From: Ilyobacter_A sp963668015
Lineage (GTDB): Bacteria > Fusobacteriota > Fusobacteriia > Fusobacteriales > Fusobacteriaceae
Assembly (NCBI GenBank): GCA_963668015.2
Contig: CAXXCR010000012.1
Location: forward strand, 124,001 to 188,000
Direction: 5' to 3'
Length of the DNA: 64,000 nucleotides
Part shown: one piece after another, positions 51,379-61,775 of the stretch
How positions within the stretch are numbered: the stretch's first letter is position 1
Layout of the letters: each line of letters starts with the position of its first letter
Translations under genes and position numbers: made by a program
The notes under the pieces: generated by a model
Seen by the model: the letters and a program-made list of their open reading frames with translations, nothing else
Told to the model about the DNA's origin: nothing
The model's database searches: none

Positions 51379-52338
51379 ATGAACGATAAATTTAAGGTGT
51401 ACGTGGCTCCCATAGCCGGTGTGACCGATTATAGCTATAGAAGAATATTAAACGAATTTGACCCTGACCTGCTTTTTACAGAAATGGTGAGCGCCAATGC
51501 CGTTATGATGGCAAATGAAAAAACTGTAAACCAGCTTTTAAAACTGAATCCGGGTGATGGTGTGCAGATATTTGGAAGAGATATAGAGTATATGAAAGAC
51601 AGTGCTAAGTTTGCCGAAAAAGCAGGCGCTAATCAGATCGACGTAAACCTGGGATGCCCAATGCCCAAAATAGTAAAAAACGGGTACGGGTCAGCGCTGT
51701 TGTCAGACCCAGAGCATGTAAGAAAGATGATGCATGAAATAAAGGGTGTTTTAAGTGATGACACAACCCTTTCTATGAAAATAAGGATAGGGTATAAGGA
51801 GCATAAAAATCCGCTGGAGATGGCAAAAATCGCAGAAGAACTTGGATTAAGCCATATAACTATACACGGAAGAACCAGGGAGCAGATGTACAGTGGCAAG
51901 GCCAACTGGGAAGTTATAAAAGAGGTCAAAGAAAGCGTTTCCATACCGGTAATCGGGAACGGAGACATATTTACAGCTGCAGATGCCTTGGACAAAGTAA
52001 AACTTTCAGGTGTAGACGGGGTTATGCTTGCCAGAGGGATGTTTGGAAACCCTTGGCTGGTAAAACAGACAAGGGAATTATTGGAAACTGGTGAGATCAA
52101 AACAGAGGTGACAGCCAACGATAAAATAGATACGGCAATAAAACACATTGAATATGTAATGGAAGATGTAAAAGAGAGGGAGTTTTACTTTGAGATAAGA
52201 AAGCACCTTTGTTGGTATATAAAAGGGCTTAAGCACTCAAGCCATGCAAAAAACCTGATAAACAGATCGCAGAATTACAAGGAACTTTTGGATATTTTAG
52301 AGAAACTTAGAGAGATAAACACAAGAGACGAGGTGTAA
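51379..52338 (+). CDS. tRNA-dihydrouridine synthase
   Basis: A 319-residue FMN-dependent TIM-barrel enzyme reducing uridines in tRNA D-loops. Signature APIAGVTDYSYRRI at the start, FTEMVSANAV, QIFGRDIEYM, the catalytic-cysteine block VNLGCPMPKIVKNGYGSALL, MKIRIGY, the HGRTREQMYSGKANW block and NGDIFTAADA...DGVMLARGMFGNPWL. This is the DusB-type layout. The start ATG 51379 has AAGGAG six bases upstream; the longer in-frame ATG at 51310 has none. Six bp ahead of mutS, so probably one operon through to lptB or beyond. Confidence 0.94.
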   Translation: MNDKFKVYVAPIAGVTDYSYRRILNEFDPDLLFTEMVSANAVMMANEKTVNQLLKLNPGDGVQIFGRDIEYMKDSAKFAEKAGANQIDVNLGCPMPKIVKNGYGSALLSDPEHVRKMMHEIKGVLSDDTTLSMKIRIGYKEHKNPLEMAKIAEELGLSHITIHGRTREQMYSGKANWEVIKEVKESVSIPVIGNGDIFTAADALDKVKLSGVDGVMLARGMFGNPWLVKQTRELLETGEIKTEVTANDKIDTAIKHIEYVMEDVKEREFYFEIRKHLCWYIKGLKHSSHAKNLINRSQNYKELLDILEKLREINTRDEV

Positions 52339-52344
52339 GAAATA

Positions 52345-54975
52345 ATGGCTAAAGAAACACCGCTTATGAAGCAGTATAAAGAAATAAAATCCCAGCACAA
52401 AGATTCCATCCTTTTTTTCAGGCTGGGTGACTTTTATGAGATGTTTTTTGAAGATGCGGTGATAAGCTCTAAAGAATTGGGGATAACTCTCACTAGCAGA
52501 AATAAAGAGAAAGACCAAGAGGTACCGCTTGCAGGTATACCTTTTCATTCAGCTGCATCATATATAAGCAAGTTAGTGGCCAAGGGATATAAGGTGGCCA
52601 TATGCGAACAGGTAGAAGACCCGAAAGAAGCCAAAGGTATCGTGAAAAGAGAGGTAGTAAAGATAATAACTCCGGGGACAGTTATAGACACGGAATATCT
52701 GGATGAAAAGAGCAATAACTACCTTTTGGGGATAAAAATTTCAGACGAGTCAGCTGCACTTGCATATGTGGATATAACAACAGGTGAATTTAGAACCACT
52801 GAAGTTGTAGGCGAAAACCTGATATTTAAAGTCCTAAACGAGGTGCACAAGGTTGCTCCGAATGAAATAGTTTTAAATGAAGCCAATTACGAAAAATACA
52901 GTGCTGAGCTTGAAAATTACGCCTCTTTGAGCGAGGTGGTTATAAATAAAATCAGGGAGCCTAAAAATAGTGAAGAGCTGCTGAAGGAGTATTTTGGGAT
53001 TGTTTCTTTGGAAAGCTACGGCCTTTCTCATAAAGAACTTGTGGTTCAGGCCTGTGGGATGACTTTGAATTATGTTTTGGAGCTGCAAAAATTTGCAGAA
53101 CTGCCAATAGACAAAATATCCTATGACAGCAGGGAAGAGTATATGGAGCTTAACCTGACTACACAGAGAAACCTGGAGCTGATACAAAATCAAAATGAAA
53201 AGACCAGCCACGGAACGCTGCTTTGGGTTCTGGACAGGTGTAAGACATCTATGGGTACCAGACTTTTGAAAAGGATTATAAAAAGTCCGCTTCTAAACTC
53301 GGTTAAAATAAGAGAGAGACAGGAAGATATTGGCCATTTTATAGAAGAAGTATTGGTACGTGAAGAGGTAAAGGAAAAATTAAAAGAAGTATACGACCTT
53401 GAAAGGCTTATGGGGAAAATAATACTTGGAACAGAGAATGCCAGAGATCTCATAGCTATGAAAAAATCAGTGAAGTCGGTACTTGAAATAATAAAAGTCT
53501 TGGGTGAAAAACAGGTATTCCAAACGGATATAGAGAGACTTATATCCGTATACAATCTAATTGAAAAAGCTATCTGCGACGAACCTCCTTTTTCTGTTAG
53601 GGAAGGAAACATGATAAAGAGGGGATATAACGAGCACCTTGATGAACTTCATGAAATATCCAAATCTGGTAAGGACTACCTTTTGGCTATAGAGAGCAAG
53701 GAGAAGGAAAAAACAGGTATAAGGAACCTAAAGGTGAAGTACAATAAAGTTTTCGGGTATTTTCTGGAGGTTACGAAATCAAATGTACACCTTGTGCCAG
53801 ATGACTATATAAGAAAACAGACACTTACAAATTCCGAAAGATATATAACATCGGAATTGAAAGAGTATGAATCCAAGATATTAAACGCTAAAGAGAAAAT
53901 AGAAGCCTTGGAGTACGAACTTTTTAAGGAGATATCTGCTGAAATAAAAGAGTCAAAACTCCTTGTAAAGGAGCTTGCTTACGGGGTTTCCTACTTAGAT
54001 GTAGTTATATCTCTGTCTGACGTGGCCACGAAAAATAACTATGTCTGCCCTGAGATAGGCGAGGGCTATGAACTTGAAATAAAAGATGCCAGACATCCAA
54101 TAGTTGAAAAGCTCATAGGTGAGGAGGAGTTTGTTAAAAACGATATAAAACTGGATGAAAAAGAAAGGGTAGTAATACTGACAGGGCCGAACATGGCCGG
54201 GAAATCTACTTATATGAAGCAGAACGCCCTTATAATACTTATGGCTCAAATAGGTTCATACGTGCCGGCATCATATGCCAAAATAGGTGTGGTGGACAAG
54301 ATATTCACAAGGGTAGGGGCAAGTGATGACTTGGTCAGTGGGCAATCTACATTCATGGTTGAGATGAGCGAGGTAGCCAATATAGTCAACAACTCAACTG
54401 AAAACTCATTTGTTATATTGGATGAAGTCGGGAGAGGAACATCTACTTTTGACGGGATATCCATAGCCAGCGCCATAACAGAGTACATACACAACAAGAT
54501 AGGAGCAAAAACAATATTTGCAACTCACTACCATGAGCTCACAGAGTTGGAAAATAAATATGACAAGGTAATAAACTTCAGAATAGAGGTAAAGGAAACC
54601 GAGGAAAGTGTAATATTTTTGAGGGAGATAGTCAGGGGCGGAGCAGACAAGTCCTACGGTATAGAGGTAGCCAGATTGGCTGGTCTGCCAAAAGAGATAC
54701 TGAAAAAATCAAAGCAGACTCTGAAGATGCTGGAAGAAAAGCGGGCTATCATAGAGAAAAAAATCAAAGGGGAGCAGCTGCTGCTTTTTGGAGGGCAAAA
54801 TATGGTGCCTGAGACAGAAGAGATAGAAGAGGTTGAAGAAGTAAAAGAGGTACTGAGCGAAGAGAAAAAAATAGTTTTGGAAGAAATAGAAGCTGTAGAT
54901 CTCAACAACCTAACGCCGTTGGACGCACTTATAAAATTAAACGAACTCAAGAAAAAGTTGAGAGAGGAGATATAG
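52345..54975 (+). CDS. mutS: DNA mismatch repair protein MutS
   Basis: An 876-residue MutS1. The mismatch-reading Phe-x-Glu motif lies in GDFYEMFFEDA near the N-terminus, followed by connector, lever and clamp domains; ATPase with Walker A GPNMAGKST (about 613-621), the STFMVEMSEVANIV block, Walker B VILDEVGRGTSTFDG, and the ATHYHELTELE signal. The C-terminal tail is acidic with repeated E-E-V-K, then the helix-turn-helix dimerisation end. It recognises mispairs and small loops. mutL is not in the window. Only 6 bp after dus and 15 bp before the Lpt gene. Confidence 0.97.
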   Translation: MAKETPLMKQYKEIKSQHKDSILFFRLGDFYEMFFEDAVISSKELGITLTSRNKEKDQEVPLAGIPFHSAASYISKLVAKGYKVAICEQVEDPKEAKGIVKREVVKIITPGTVIDTEYLDEKSNNYLLGIKISDESAALAYVDITTGEFRTTEVVGENLIFKVLNEVHKVAPNEIVLNEANYEKYSAELENYASLSEVVINKIREPKNSEELLKEYFGIVSLESYGLSHKELVVQACGMTLNYVLELQKFAELPIDKISYDSREEYMELNLTTQRNLELIQNQNEKTSHGTLLWVLDRCKTSMGTRLLKRIIKSPLLNSVKIRERQEDIGHFIEEVLVREEVKEKLKEVYDLERLMGKIILGTENARDLIAMKKSVKSVLEIIKVLGEKQVFQTDIERLISVYNLIEKAICDEPPFSVREGNMIKRGYNEHLDELHEISKSGKDYLLAIESKEKEKTGIRNLKVKYNKVFGYFLEVTKSNVHLVPDDYIRKQTLTNSERYITSELKEYESKILNAKEKIEALEYELFKEISAEIKESKLLVKELAYGVSYLDVVISLSDVATKNNYVCPEIGEGYELEIKDARHPIVEKLIGEEEFVKNDIKLDEKERVVILTGPNMAGKSTYMKQNALIILMAQIGSYVPASYAKIGVVDKIFTRVGASDDLVSGQSTFMVEMSEVANIVNNSTENSFVILDEVGRGTSTFDGISIASAITEYIHNKIGAKTIFATHYHELTELENKYDKVINFRIEVKETEESVIFLREIVRGGADKSYGIEVARLAGLPKEILKKSKQTLKMLEEKRAIIEKKIKGEQLLLFGGQNMVPETEEIEEVEEVKEVLSEEKKIVLEEIEAVDLNNLTPLDALIKLNELKKKLREEI

Positions 54976-54990
54976 AATTAGGGGGATGTT

Positions 54991-57900
54991 ATGCTGAAAA
55001 AAATTCTATACATATTGGGAGCTCTTTTATTTGCTTTGTTTATATACTTTAATTATTTTAAAGAGGATTCTCCTCTGAACTTTGATTTAAGCAATATAAT
55101 AGAGACTAGGGGAGTGGTTTATAGGTCTAAAGACTATAAACTAAGAGCTGAAACACAGATCGATGATATTGAAAAGAAAGAAACTTCGTTTGAAAAAGCC
55201 AAAGCTATTTTCAAAAATATGAGCATAAGCTCTGATAGTGCAATGATAGATACCTTAAAAAACCTTGTTTTACATGGCAACATAGTCGGGGTTGGGAAAA
55301 ACGGCTGGAATCTTAATGCTAACAAAGCCAGGTATTCTTCTACGTCTGAGAAACTTTATTCAGAAGGCGGTGTTCACGCATACAACGAGGAAAAGAAAAT
55401 AGCTATATATGGGGACAAGTTTGAAAGTGACAAAAAAATGGAGGACATGATACTGTCCGGGAACATAAGAATGGAATCCCAGGGATTGAAGTTAAAGGGC
55501 GAGGAAGCTCACTACAACAACAGCACAGAGCTGCTGGAAATGGATGACGGCATAGAATTTTCTGCTGTTCAAGAAGATGGCGGCACTCCTGTGACCGGAA
55601 GTTTCGACGAATTAGAGTACGACGGAAAGAAAAAACTAGTCAGGGGCTGGGGGAATGTCGTTGCCAAGTACAACGGTATAGAGATGATGGCCGAGGAGTT
55701 TATATATTATGAAGACAGCGGCGACTTCGAACTATTGGAAAACCTGAAAGCTGTCGGTGATGACTTGGATTTGGGCTTGAAAAAGATATACTATGACAGT
55801 TCAAAAAAAGAGATGCTGCTTTACGGGGAAATCAAAGGAAAAAGCGGTGAGTACAGTTTTTCTGCCGCAAACGGTGTGTACTATCTTGAAAGCAAGCTTT
55901 TGGTGCTGAATGGAAAAGTGTCTATACTGGGTGAAAAAGGTGACACAGTGAAAGCCGAACTTATTGAGTACAACACTGATAGCGGTGTTGCACTGTTTTC
56001 GGCTCCCCAAAAAGGTGTCGTTGAGTATATATCTGGAAAAGAAAGACTCAGCAGCAAAAACTTTAGGTATAACTTAAAGAGTAAGGAGATATCAACAGAG
56101 AGTAGCTACAGGTATTCAGGAGAAAAGTACAGTAGCACCGGTGACAGCATAAATTACAATACAGAGGGTAAAAAGGGCGTATTGAAGGGCGCCAGGATAG
56201 AAGATGGCAAAAACCTTTTAAGGGCATCAGAAGCCTATGTAGATTTTACAACGTCCAAACATGTATTGAGTGGGGATGTATTTGCCAGATACGATGGATA
56301 CGAGATACGTACTGAAAGAGCAGATATAGACGAAATAGAAGAATTGATAAGATTTGACAGGCAGTTCGAGCTGAAGCAACTGGAAAATGGGGTTAAACTT
56401 TCAGGAAGCGGAGGCTACTATTCGGCAAAGGATAAATTTGCAAAGATAAGCAAGGATGCCAGGGTTTCAAATACAGAATATACAATTAAAAGTAATAGAG
56501 CTGATTATGACCTGGAGAAGGGAGAAGCACAGTTTGTAGGGGATGTACAGGCTAAGGATGTAGAAAGGGGCTACATACTGAGGTCTGACTCGGGCAAGTA
56601 CAAAAAAGATCAATATATAAGCTTAGACGGCGGTGTAGAAGCTGAGGTGGACGGATATAAAATATCATCTGATAGTGCAAAGTATGACAGCATAGAAGAG
56701 CTTTTATACCTTCCGGGCAAAGTGAAATTTTCAGATAATGACATAAGTGGTGAAATGAACGAGGGATATTATGACTCTGAGAATAAAACTTTCAGTGGAA
56801 GAAATTTTTATGCAGTACCGCAGGGAAGGAAACTGAGCGGTGAAAATGGACGATACTATTCCCAGGGAAAAATTCTGGAGCTTTCTGGAAACGTTCTTGT
56901 AAGAGATGGAGAAATGGAAGGCAGTGCACAAAGTTTAAGGTATTATAATGCCACTTCTTACGCAGTGGCCGATAAGGGAGTAGAGCTAAATTATTCTGGC
57001 ATAAGTATGGATTCACACTGGGCAGAGATAGATATGGAAGCTGGAAAAGCGCATGGAGGCGAAGTAGTTTTCCGTGACGTGAACGGACAAAATATAAAAG
57101 GGAATAGGTATTCTGTGGACTTCAAGGATAATGTGCTGAAGCTAAGTGAAGATGTAAGCGGTACACTTGTACTTGAAAGTTCCCCTGAAACCAGCTCGGA
57201 TTCGGAAGAGCTTTATTTTAAGAGCGGGATTTTGAATTTGTTTCTAAAGAAAGAATCAGGTAAGTATACAGCTTATAAAAGCGAGCTCAGAAACAGTGTT
57301 GATTTAGACTATGGTGATCTTAGGCTGTCAGCACAGGAGTTGTTATTAAATCATATCAGCAGAGAAGCTGAAGCTAGAGGCGGATCAAAATTAGAGTATG
57401 CAGGTGGAAATGAGATTTTATCTGATAACTTGAATTTGATCTCGGACAATCAGATTGCAGTGGCTGACGGGAATGTAAGTGTAAAAAGTGTTTCGGAAGA
57501 AGCTGGGGAAGTCTACATAAAATCGGATAAGGCTAAGTACGACAATCTCAACAAGAAAGCTGAGTTTACAGGAAATGTGGTTCTGGAAAAAGGCGGTACC
57601 ACAATGTGGGCTGATGAGACTTACTATGATTTGAAAAAGGAACAGGTCAAAGGTAAGGGGAATGTTTTTGTAGAACATCTGAGCGATGTTGAAAGTGAAA
57701 AGAAAAAAGAGGAAGCGAAAAAGGCTGTACTCTTATCAAAAATTAAATCAGCTATGCTTGATGTGCAGGTACAGGAGTTTGTAGGAAACGACAAAGCTAA
57801 AATTGAGTTGACACCTGCTTGGAATAATGTGAATATTCAGTGGGAATCCAGTGATGCTAAGATTTTGAGTGGGGAAGGGAAGGTAAGACACCCAAAATAC

Positions 57901-58266
57901 ACTGAAGGCGATGCTGTTGTTAAGCTCACAGGGACCTTTACGTCTGAAAATATGAGCAGAAAAAAAGACTATTATATAAGCGTAGAAAAAGAGTCTAAAA
58001 AAGAGTATTTGAAAAGGGAACTTTCTGCAATAAACATAGGGAGCTATCCTATAGGAGCTACTTCGGTTAATCTTCCCGAAAAGTTTGGAAGAATTAAAGT
58101 TGAATGGGAATCCTTAGGAAGCTTTATAGATTCTACAGGGAAAATTGTGGCAAAACTAAAGAATGGGCCGGTTTTAAAAGGGGCATTTAATTTCGAAGAT
58201 CAGCTTGTTGAAAAGACTTTTTCTGCACTTATTGGAAGCAGAGAGTTTAAGTTGGTTTCCAAATAA
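54991..58266 (+). CDS. giant LptC/LptA-type (OstA-repeat) periplasmic bridge protein
   Basis: A 1,091-residue protein anchored by one N-terminal helix (ILYILGALLFALFIYF) as in LptC, followed by about 850 residues of repeated beta-taco units (e.g. NLVLHGNIVGVGKNGWNLNANKARY, LSGNIRMESQGLKLKGEEAHY, VFARYDGYEIRTERADI, LSGNVLVRDGEMEGSAQSLRYY, FTGNVVLEKGGTTMWADETYYDL). Each has the 'A.Y......L.G.V' rhythm of LptA/LptC/OstA. Residues ~905-1091 hold two Ig-like segments with WESSDAKILSGEGKV and VEWESLGSFIDSTGKI. Directly followed by lptB. It very probably replaces separate LptC and LptA as one chain bridging inner membrane to LptD. No cysteines or lipobox are visible; family sizes of LptC (~190) and LptA (~185) are greatly exceeded. 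Confidence 0.82.
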   Translation: MLKKILYILGALLFALFIYFNYFKEDSPLNFDLSNIIETRGVVYRSKDYKLRAETQIDDIEKKETSFEKAKAIFKNMSISSDSAMIDTLKNLVLHGNIVGVGKNGWNLNANKARYSSTSEKLYSEGGVHAYNEEKKIAIYGDKFESDKKMEDMILSGNIRMESQGLKLKGEEAHYNNSTELLEMDDGIEFSAVQEDGGTPVTGSFDELEYDGKKKLVRGWGNVVAKYNGIEMMAEEFIYYEDSGDFELLENLKAVGDDLDLGLKKIYYDSSKKEMLLYGEIKGKSGEYSFSAANGVYYLESKLLVLNGKVSILGEKGDTVKAELIEYNTDSGVALFSAPQKGVVEYISGKERLSSKNFRYNLKSKEISTESSYRYSGEKYSSTGDSINYNTEGKKGVLKGARIEDGKNLLRASEAYVDFTTSKHVLSGDVFARYDGYEIRTERADIDEIEELIRFDRQFELKQLENGVKLSGSGGYYSAKDKFAKISKDARVSNTEYTIKSNRADYDLEKGEAQFVGDVQAKDVERGYILRSDSGKYKKDQYISLDGGVEAEVDGYKISSDSAKYDSIEELLYLPGKVKFSDNDISGEMNEGYYDSENKTFSGRNFYAVPQGRKLSGENGRYYSQGKILELSGNVLVRDGEMEGSAQSLRYYNATSYAVADKGVELNYSGISMDSHWAEIDMEAGKAHGGEVVFRDVNGQNIKGNRYSVDFKDNVLKLSEDVSGTLVLESSPETSSDSEELYFKSGILNLFLKKESGKYTAYKSELRNSVDLDYGDLRLSAQELLLNHISREAEARGGSKLEYAGGNEILSDNLNLISDNQIAVADGNVSVKSVSEEAGEVYIKSDKAKYDNLNKKAEFTGNVVLEKGGTTMWADETYYDLKKEQVKGKGNVFVEHLSDVESEKKKEEAKKAVLLSKIKSAMLDVQVQEFVGNDKAKIELTPAWNNVNIQWESSDAKILSGEGKVRHPKYTEGDAVVKLTGTFTSENMSRKKDYYISVEKESKKEYLKRELSAINIGSYPIGATSVNLPEKFGRIKVEWESLGSFIDSTGKIVAKLKNGPVLKGAFNFEDQLVEKTFSALIGSREFKLVSK

Positions 58267-58287
58267 AATTCAGAAGGAGTTAAACTT

Positions 58288-59013
58288 ATGAAATCAATTA
58301 TAGCCAAGGACCTATGCAAGTCATACAAAAAAAGAAGAGTAGTAGACGGTGTAAGTCTTGAGGTAAACAAGGGAGAAATAGTGGGACTTCTGGGGCCAAA
58401 CGGAGCAGGTAAGACAACTACTTTTTACATGATAACAGGGATAGTAAAACCGGAAACCGGTAGTGTATTTTTAAACGAAGTAGATATAACCGGCTACCCA
58501 ATGTACAAGAGAGCCAGGCTGGGCATAGGGTATCTGGCGCAGGAACCGTCGGTGTTTAGAAATCTGAGTGTGGAGGAGAATATACTTTCCATCCTCGAGA
58601 TGAGGAATATAGAAAAAAAAGAGAGAAAAGAGAGTATGGAGCAGCTCCTGGAGGAGTTTAAGCTCACACATGTAGCAAAATCACTTGGGTATGCACTTTC
58701 TGGAGGAGAGAGAAGAAGAGTGGAAATAGCGAGAACTATAGCAAATAATCCGGATTTTATTCTTTTGGATGAGCCTTTTGCAGGGGTGGACCCTATAGCT
58801 GTGGAGGATATACAGAATATTGTAAGGTATCTGAAACAGAAAGGTCTGGGGATACTTATAACCGACCACAGCGTAAGAGAAACATTGAGCATAACAGAAA
58901 GGGCGTACATAATGGCCGAAGGGAAGGTCCTTATAAGCGGTACCCCTGAAGAAATTTCAAATGACGATACAGCAAGAAGAATATACCTCGGCCAGGGGTT
59001 CAAATTGGACTAA
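58288..59013 (+). CDS. lptB: LPS export ABC transporter ATP-binding protein
   Basis: A 241-residue ATPase matching LptB: Walker A GPNGAGKTT (about 36-44), the LptB-type GIGYLAQEPSVFRNLSVEENI Q-loop, signature LSGGERRRVEIART, Walker B FILLDEPFAGVDPIAV, and ITDHSVRETLSI. It powers lipopolysaccharide extraction from the inner membrane together with LptF/LptG, which are not in this window. It lies 21 bp after the LptC/LptA-type gene, with AAGGAG before the ATG. Confidence 0.95.
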   Translation: MKSIIAKDLCKSYKKRRVVDGVSLEVNKGEIVGLLGPNGAGKTTTFYMITGIVKPETGSVFLNEVDITGYPMYKRARLGIGYLAQEPSVFRNLSVEENILSILEMRNIEKKERKESMEQLLEEFKLTHVAKSLGYALSGGERRRVEIARTIANNPDFILLDEPFAGVDPIAVEDIQNIVRYLKQKGLGILITDHSVRETLSITERAYIMAEGKVLISGTPEEISNDDTARRIYLGQGFKLD

Positions 59014-59052
59014 AAGCTATGTTCTCTTGTAGTACTATCAAAATAAATTAAT

Positions 59053-59081
59053 TTGACAATTAATTTTAAATCTTATATTAT
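59053..59081 (+). promoter_or_regulatory. promoter of alaS
   Basis: TTGACA (59053-59058) and TATTAT (59076-59081), 17-bp spacer; the leader is about 30 nt, too short for a T-box. Confidence 0.7.
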
Positions 59082-59117
59082 ATCTTTGGAAAATAGGCTT
59101 TTAGGAAGGAGAACAAA

Positions 59118-61724
59118 ATGCTTTCAGGAAACGAAATAAGAAGCAAGTTTATAGAATTTTTTAAAGAAAAAGAACACAAGCACTATGAGAGTGCATCACT
59201 TATACCGGATGACCCCACTCTGCTTTTGACAGTGGCAGGGATGGTACCGTTTAAACCATTCTTTTTAGGACAAAAAGAAGCACCTAACAAGAGGGTAACA
59301 ACATATCAAAAATGTATAAGAACAAACGATTTAGAAAACGTGGGCAGAACTGCAAGACACCACACTTTTTTTGAGATGCTGGGGAACTTTTCTTTTGGTG
59401 ATTACTTCAAAGAGGAGTCTATAAAATGGTCGTGGGAGTTCGTGACAGAGGTTTTGAAACTGGATAAAAGCAAACTTTGGATTTCCGTATACAACGATGA
59501 CGATGAAAGTGAAAAAATATGGATTGAAAAAATAGGAGTACCAAAAGACAGAGTGGTAAGACTTGGAGAGGACGACAACTGGTGGTCTGCAGGTCCAGTT
59601 GGATCGTGCGGGCCATGTTCTGAGATACACTATGATCAGGGAGAAACTTTTGGATGCGGTCCTGAATGTAAACTTGGGTGTGAATGCGACAGCGACAGAT
59701 ACTTAGAAATATGGAACCTTGTATTTACAGAGTGGAACAGGCTAGAGGATGGTTCTCTTGCCCCGCTTCCTAAGAAAAATATAGATACTGGTGCTGGACT
59801 TGAAAGAATAGCAGCAATTGCACAAGGAAAAGAAAACAACTTTGAAACAGACCTTCTTTTCCCAATACTTGAAGCAGCTGCAAAAGAATGCGGTGTAAAA
59901 TATAAGACTGATGACGAGAAAGATTTCTCTCTAAAGGTTATAACAGATCATGCCAGAGCAATAAGCTTTTTAATCAACGACGGGGTTCTTCCTTCGAATG
60001 AGGGGAGAGGGTACGTACTTAGAAGAATACTTAGAAGAGCTGCAAGACATGGAAGACTTTTGGGGAAACAAGAAATTTTCCTTTACAAACTGGTGGATTT
60101 TGTAGTAGATATAATGGGAGGGGCTTATCCTGACTTAATCGACAACAAAGAGCACATACAGAAAGTTATAAGAATAGAGGAAGAAAAATTCTCGCACACA
60201 CTTGACCAAGGAATACAAATGGTTAACGGTGAAATAAAAAAACTTAAAGCTGAAGGTAAAGAAAAGCTGGATGCAGAGACTGTCTTTAAACTTTATGATA
60301 CATACGGATTCCCTTATGAGTTGACTGAAGAGATCTGTGATGAGCACTCTGTAAAAATAAACTTTGACGAGTTCAAAGAAAAGATGGAGGAGCAAAAAGA
60401 GAGAGCCAGAAATGCAAGGGAAGTAGTAAAAGAAAAAGGTCAGGACAAATTCATAGAAGAGTTCTACGACAAATACGGAAAATCTGTGTTCGATGGGTAT
60501 GAAAACTTTGAAATAGATGGGACTGTCTACCATGCAAAAGAACTTTCAGACGGGAAATTCATGGTAATATTTGACAGAACACCTTTTTACGCTGAATCCG
60601 GTGGACAGGCAGCAGATCATGGGACTATAAGCGGAGATGGGATAAAAGGTAAGGTAGTTGGAGTTCAAAAACAAAAAGAGATATACCTGCACACGGTGAA
60701 AATAGAAGAGGGGGCTGAAAACCTGAAAAAAGGCGTTAAGCTGCACCTTGCTGTGGACAAGTATAGAAGAAACCAGATAAAAAGAAACCATACTGCAACT
60801 CACCTTCTACACAAGGCGTTAAAAGAAGTAGTTGGATCTCATGTACAGCAGGCTGGGTCATTGGTTGATGAAGACAGGCTTAGATTTGACTTTACACACT
60901 ACGAGGCTGTTACAAGAGATCAGCTTGAAAAAGTAGAAGAGATAGTAAACAGGGTTGTATTCGAAAACCTTGAACTGGATGTAAACCTTATGGAAATAGA
61001 TCAAGCCAAAGAAAAAGGGGCAACTGCTCTTTTCGGCGACAAGTATGGAGACCTGGTAAGGGTTGTAGATGTACCTGGATTCTCTATGGAACTTTGCGGG
61101 GGAACACATGTTGATAGAACAGGCGAAATAGGTCTTTTCAATATATTGACTGAAACTGGTATAGCAGCTGGTACTAGAAGAATAGAGGCAACCACTGGAT
61201 ACATGAGTTTTAAAGTTGTGAACCAGATGGAAAGAATGCTACTTAGTGTGTCGGACACATTAAAAACTGATATAGGACATCTTGAGGAAAAAGCTGAAAA
61301 GCTTATGGAAGAGCTTAAAGAGACACAAAAAGAGCTTGAAAAATCAAAGTCTAAAATGGCCAACTATGAGGCAAACCAGCTATTTGACAATGTGGAAGAT
61401 ATAAACGGAGTCAAGGTACTGGTGAAAGCATTCAAGGATAAGGAAGCTGGGTCACTTAGAGAGATAGTGGACAAGGCAAAGGATAAACTTGGATCATGTG
61501 TGGTGATACTCGGTACCGACAACGGCAAGGCTGTATTCTCTGTAGGGGTGACAAAGGACCTTATAGGAAAAGTAAAGGCTGGTGACCTGGTAAGAGAGAT
61601 AGCCAAGATGGCTGGTGGAAACGGTGGAGGAAGACCGGACTTCGCCCAGGCAGGCGGGAAAGACGGTTCTAAAGTTTCAGAAGCTGTTGCATTTGGAAAA
61701 CAACTGTTAAATGATAAATTATAA
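59118..61724 (+). CDS. alaS: alanyl-tRNA synthetase
   Basis: An 868-residue class II synthetase of normal length. The N-terminal catalytic domain starts FIEFFKEKEHKHYESASLIPDDPTLLLTVAGM and has KCIRTNDLENVGRTARHHTFFEMLGNFSFGDYFK (motif 2) and DTGAGLERI (motif 3). The editing domain carries H558-x3-H562 (HTATH) and C660/H664 (CGGTH), followed by a coiled-coil and the C-Ala domain ending in GGGRPDFAQAGG. An extra cysteine-rich loop (CGPECKLGCECDS) interrupts the catalytic domain after CGPCSEIHYD, as in some anaerobe AlaS enzymes. AAGGAG precedes the ATG. Confidence 0.97.
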   Translation: MLSGNEIRSKFIEFFKEKEHKHYESASLIPDDPTLLLTVAGMVPFKPFFLGQKEAPNKRVTTYQKCIRTNDLENVGRTARHHTFFEMLGNFSFGDYFKEESIKWSWEFVTEVLKLDKSKLWISVYNDDDESEKIWIEKIGVPKDRVVRLGEDDNWWSAGPVGSCGPCSEIHYDQGETFGCGPECKLGCECDSDRYLEIWNLVFTEWNRLEDGSLAPLPKKNIDTGAGLERIAAIAQGKENNFETDLLFPILEAAAKECGVKYKTDDEKDFSLKVITDHARAISFLINDGVLPSNEGRGYVLRRILRRAARHGRLLGKQEIFLYKLVDFVVDIMGGAYPDLIDNKEHIQKVIRIEEEKFSHTLDQGIQMVNGEIKKLKAEGKEKLDAETVFKLYDTYGFPYELTEEICDEHSVKINFDEFKEKMEEQKERARNAREVVKEKGQDKFIEEFYDKYGKSVFDGYENFEIDGTVYHAKELSDGKFMVIFDRTPFYAESGGQAADHGTISGDGIKGKVVGVQKQKEIYLHTVKIEEGAENLKKGVKLHLAVDKYRRNQIKRNHTATHLLHKALKEVVGSHVQQAGSLVDEDRLRFDFTHYEAVTRDQLEKVEEIVNRVVFENLELDVNLMEIDQAKEKGATALFGDKYGDLVRVVDVPGFSMELCGGTHVDRTGEIGLFNILTETGIAAGTRRIEATTGYMSFKVVNQMERMLLSVSDTLKTDIGHLEEKAEKLMEELKETQKELEKSKSKMANYEANQLFDNVEDINGVKVLVKAFKDKEAGSLREIVDKAKDKLGSCVVILGTDNGKAVFSVGVTKDLIGKVKAGDLVREIAKMAGGNGGGRPDFAQAGGKDGSKVSEAVAFGKQLLNDKL

Positions 61725-61758
61725 AGTAAGGGTGAGTTATGCTCACTTCTTGCTTTTT
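61725..61758 (+). terminator. terminator-like hairpin after alaS
   Basis: GTGAG / CTCAC core (61732-61736 with 61742-61746) extended by AGTAAG / CTTGCT, then TTTTTA. Read-through into ruvX is possible as ruvX begins 50 bp after alaS. Confidence 0.55.
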
Positions 61759-61775
61759 ATTCGGGAGAAAATAAG

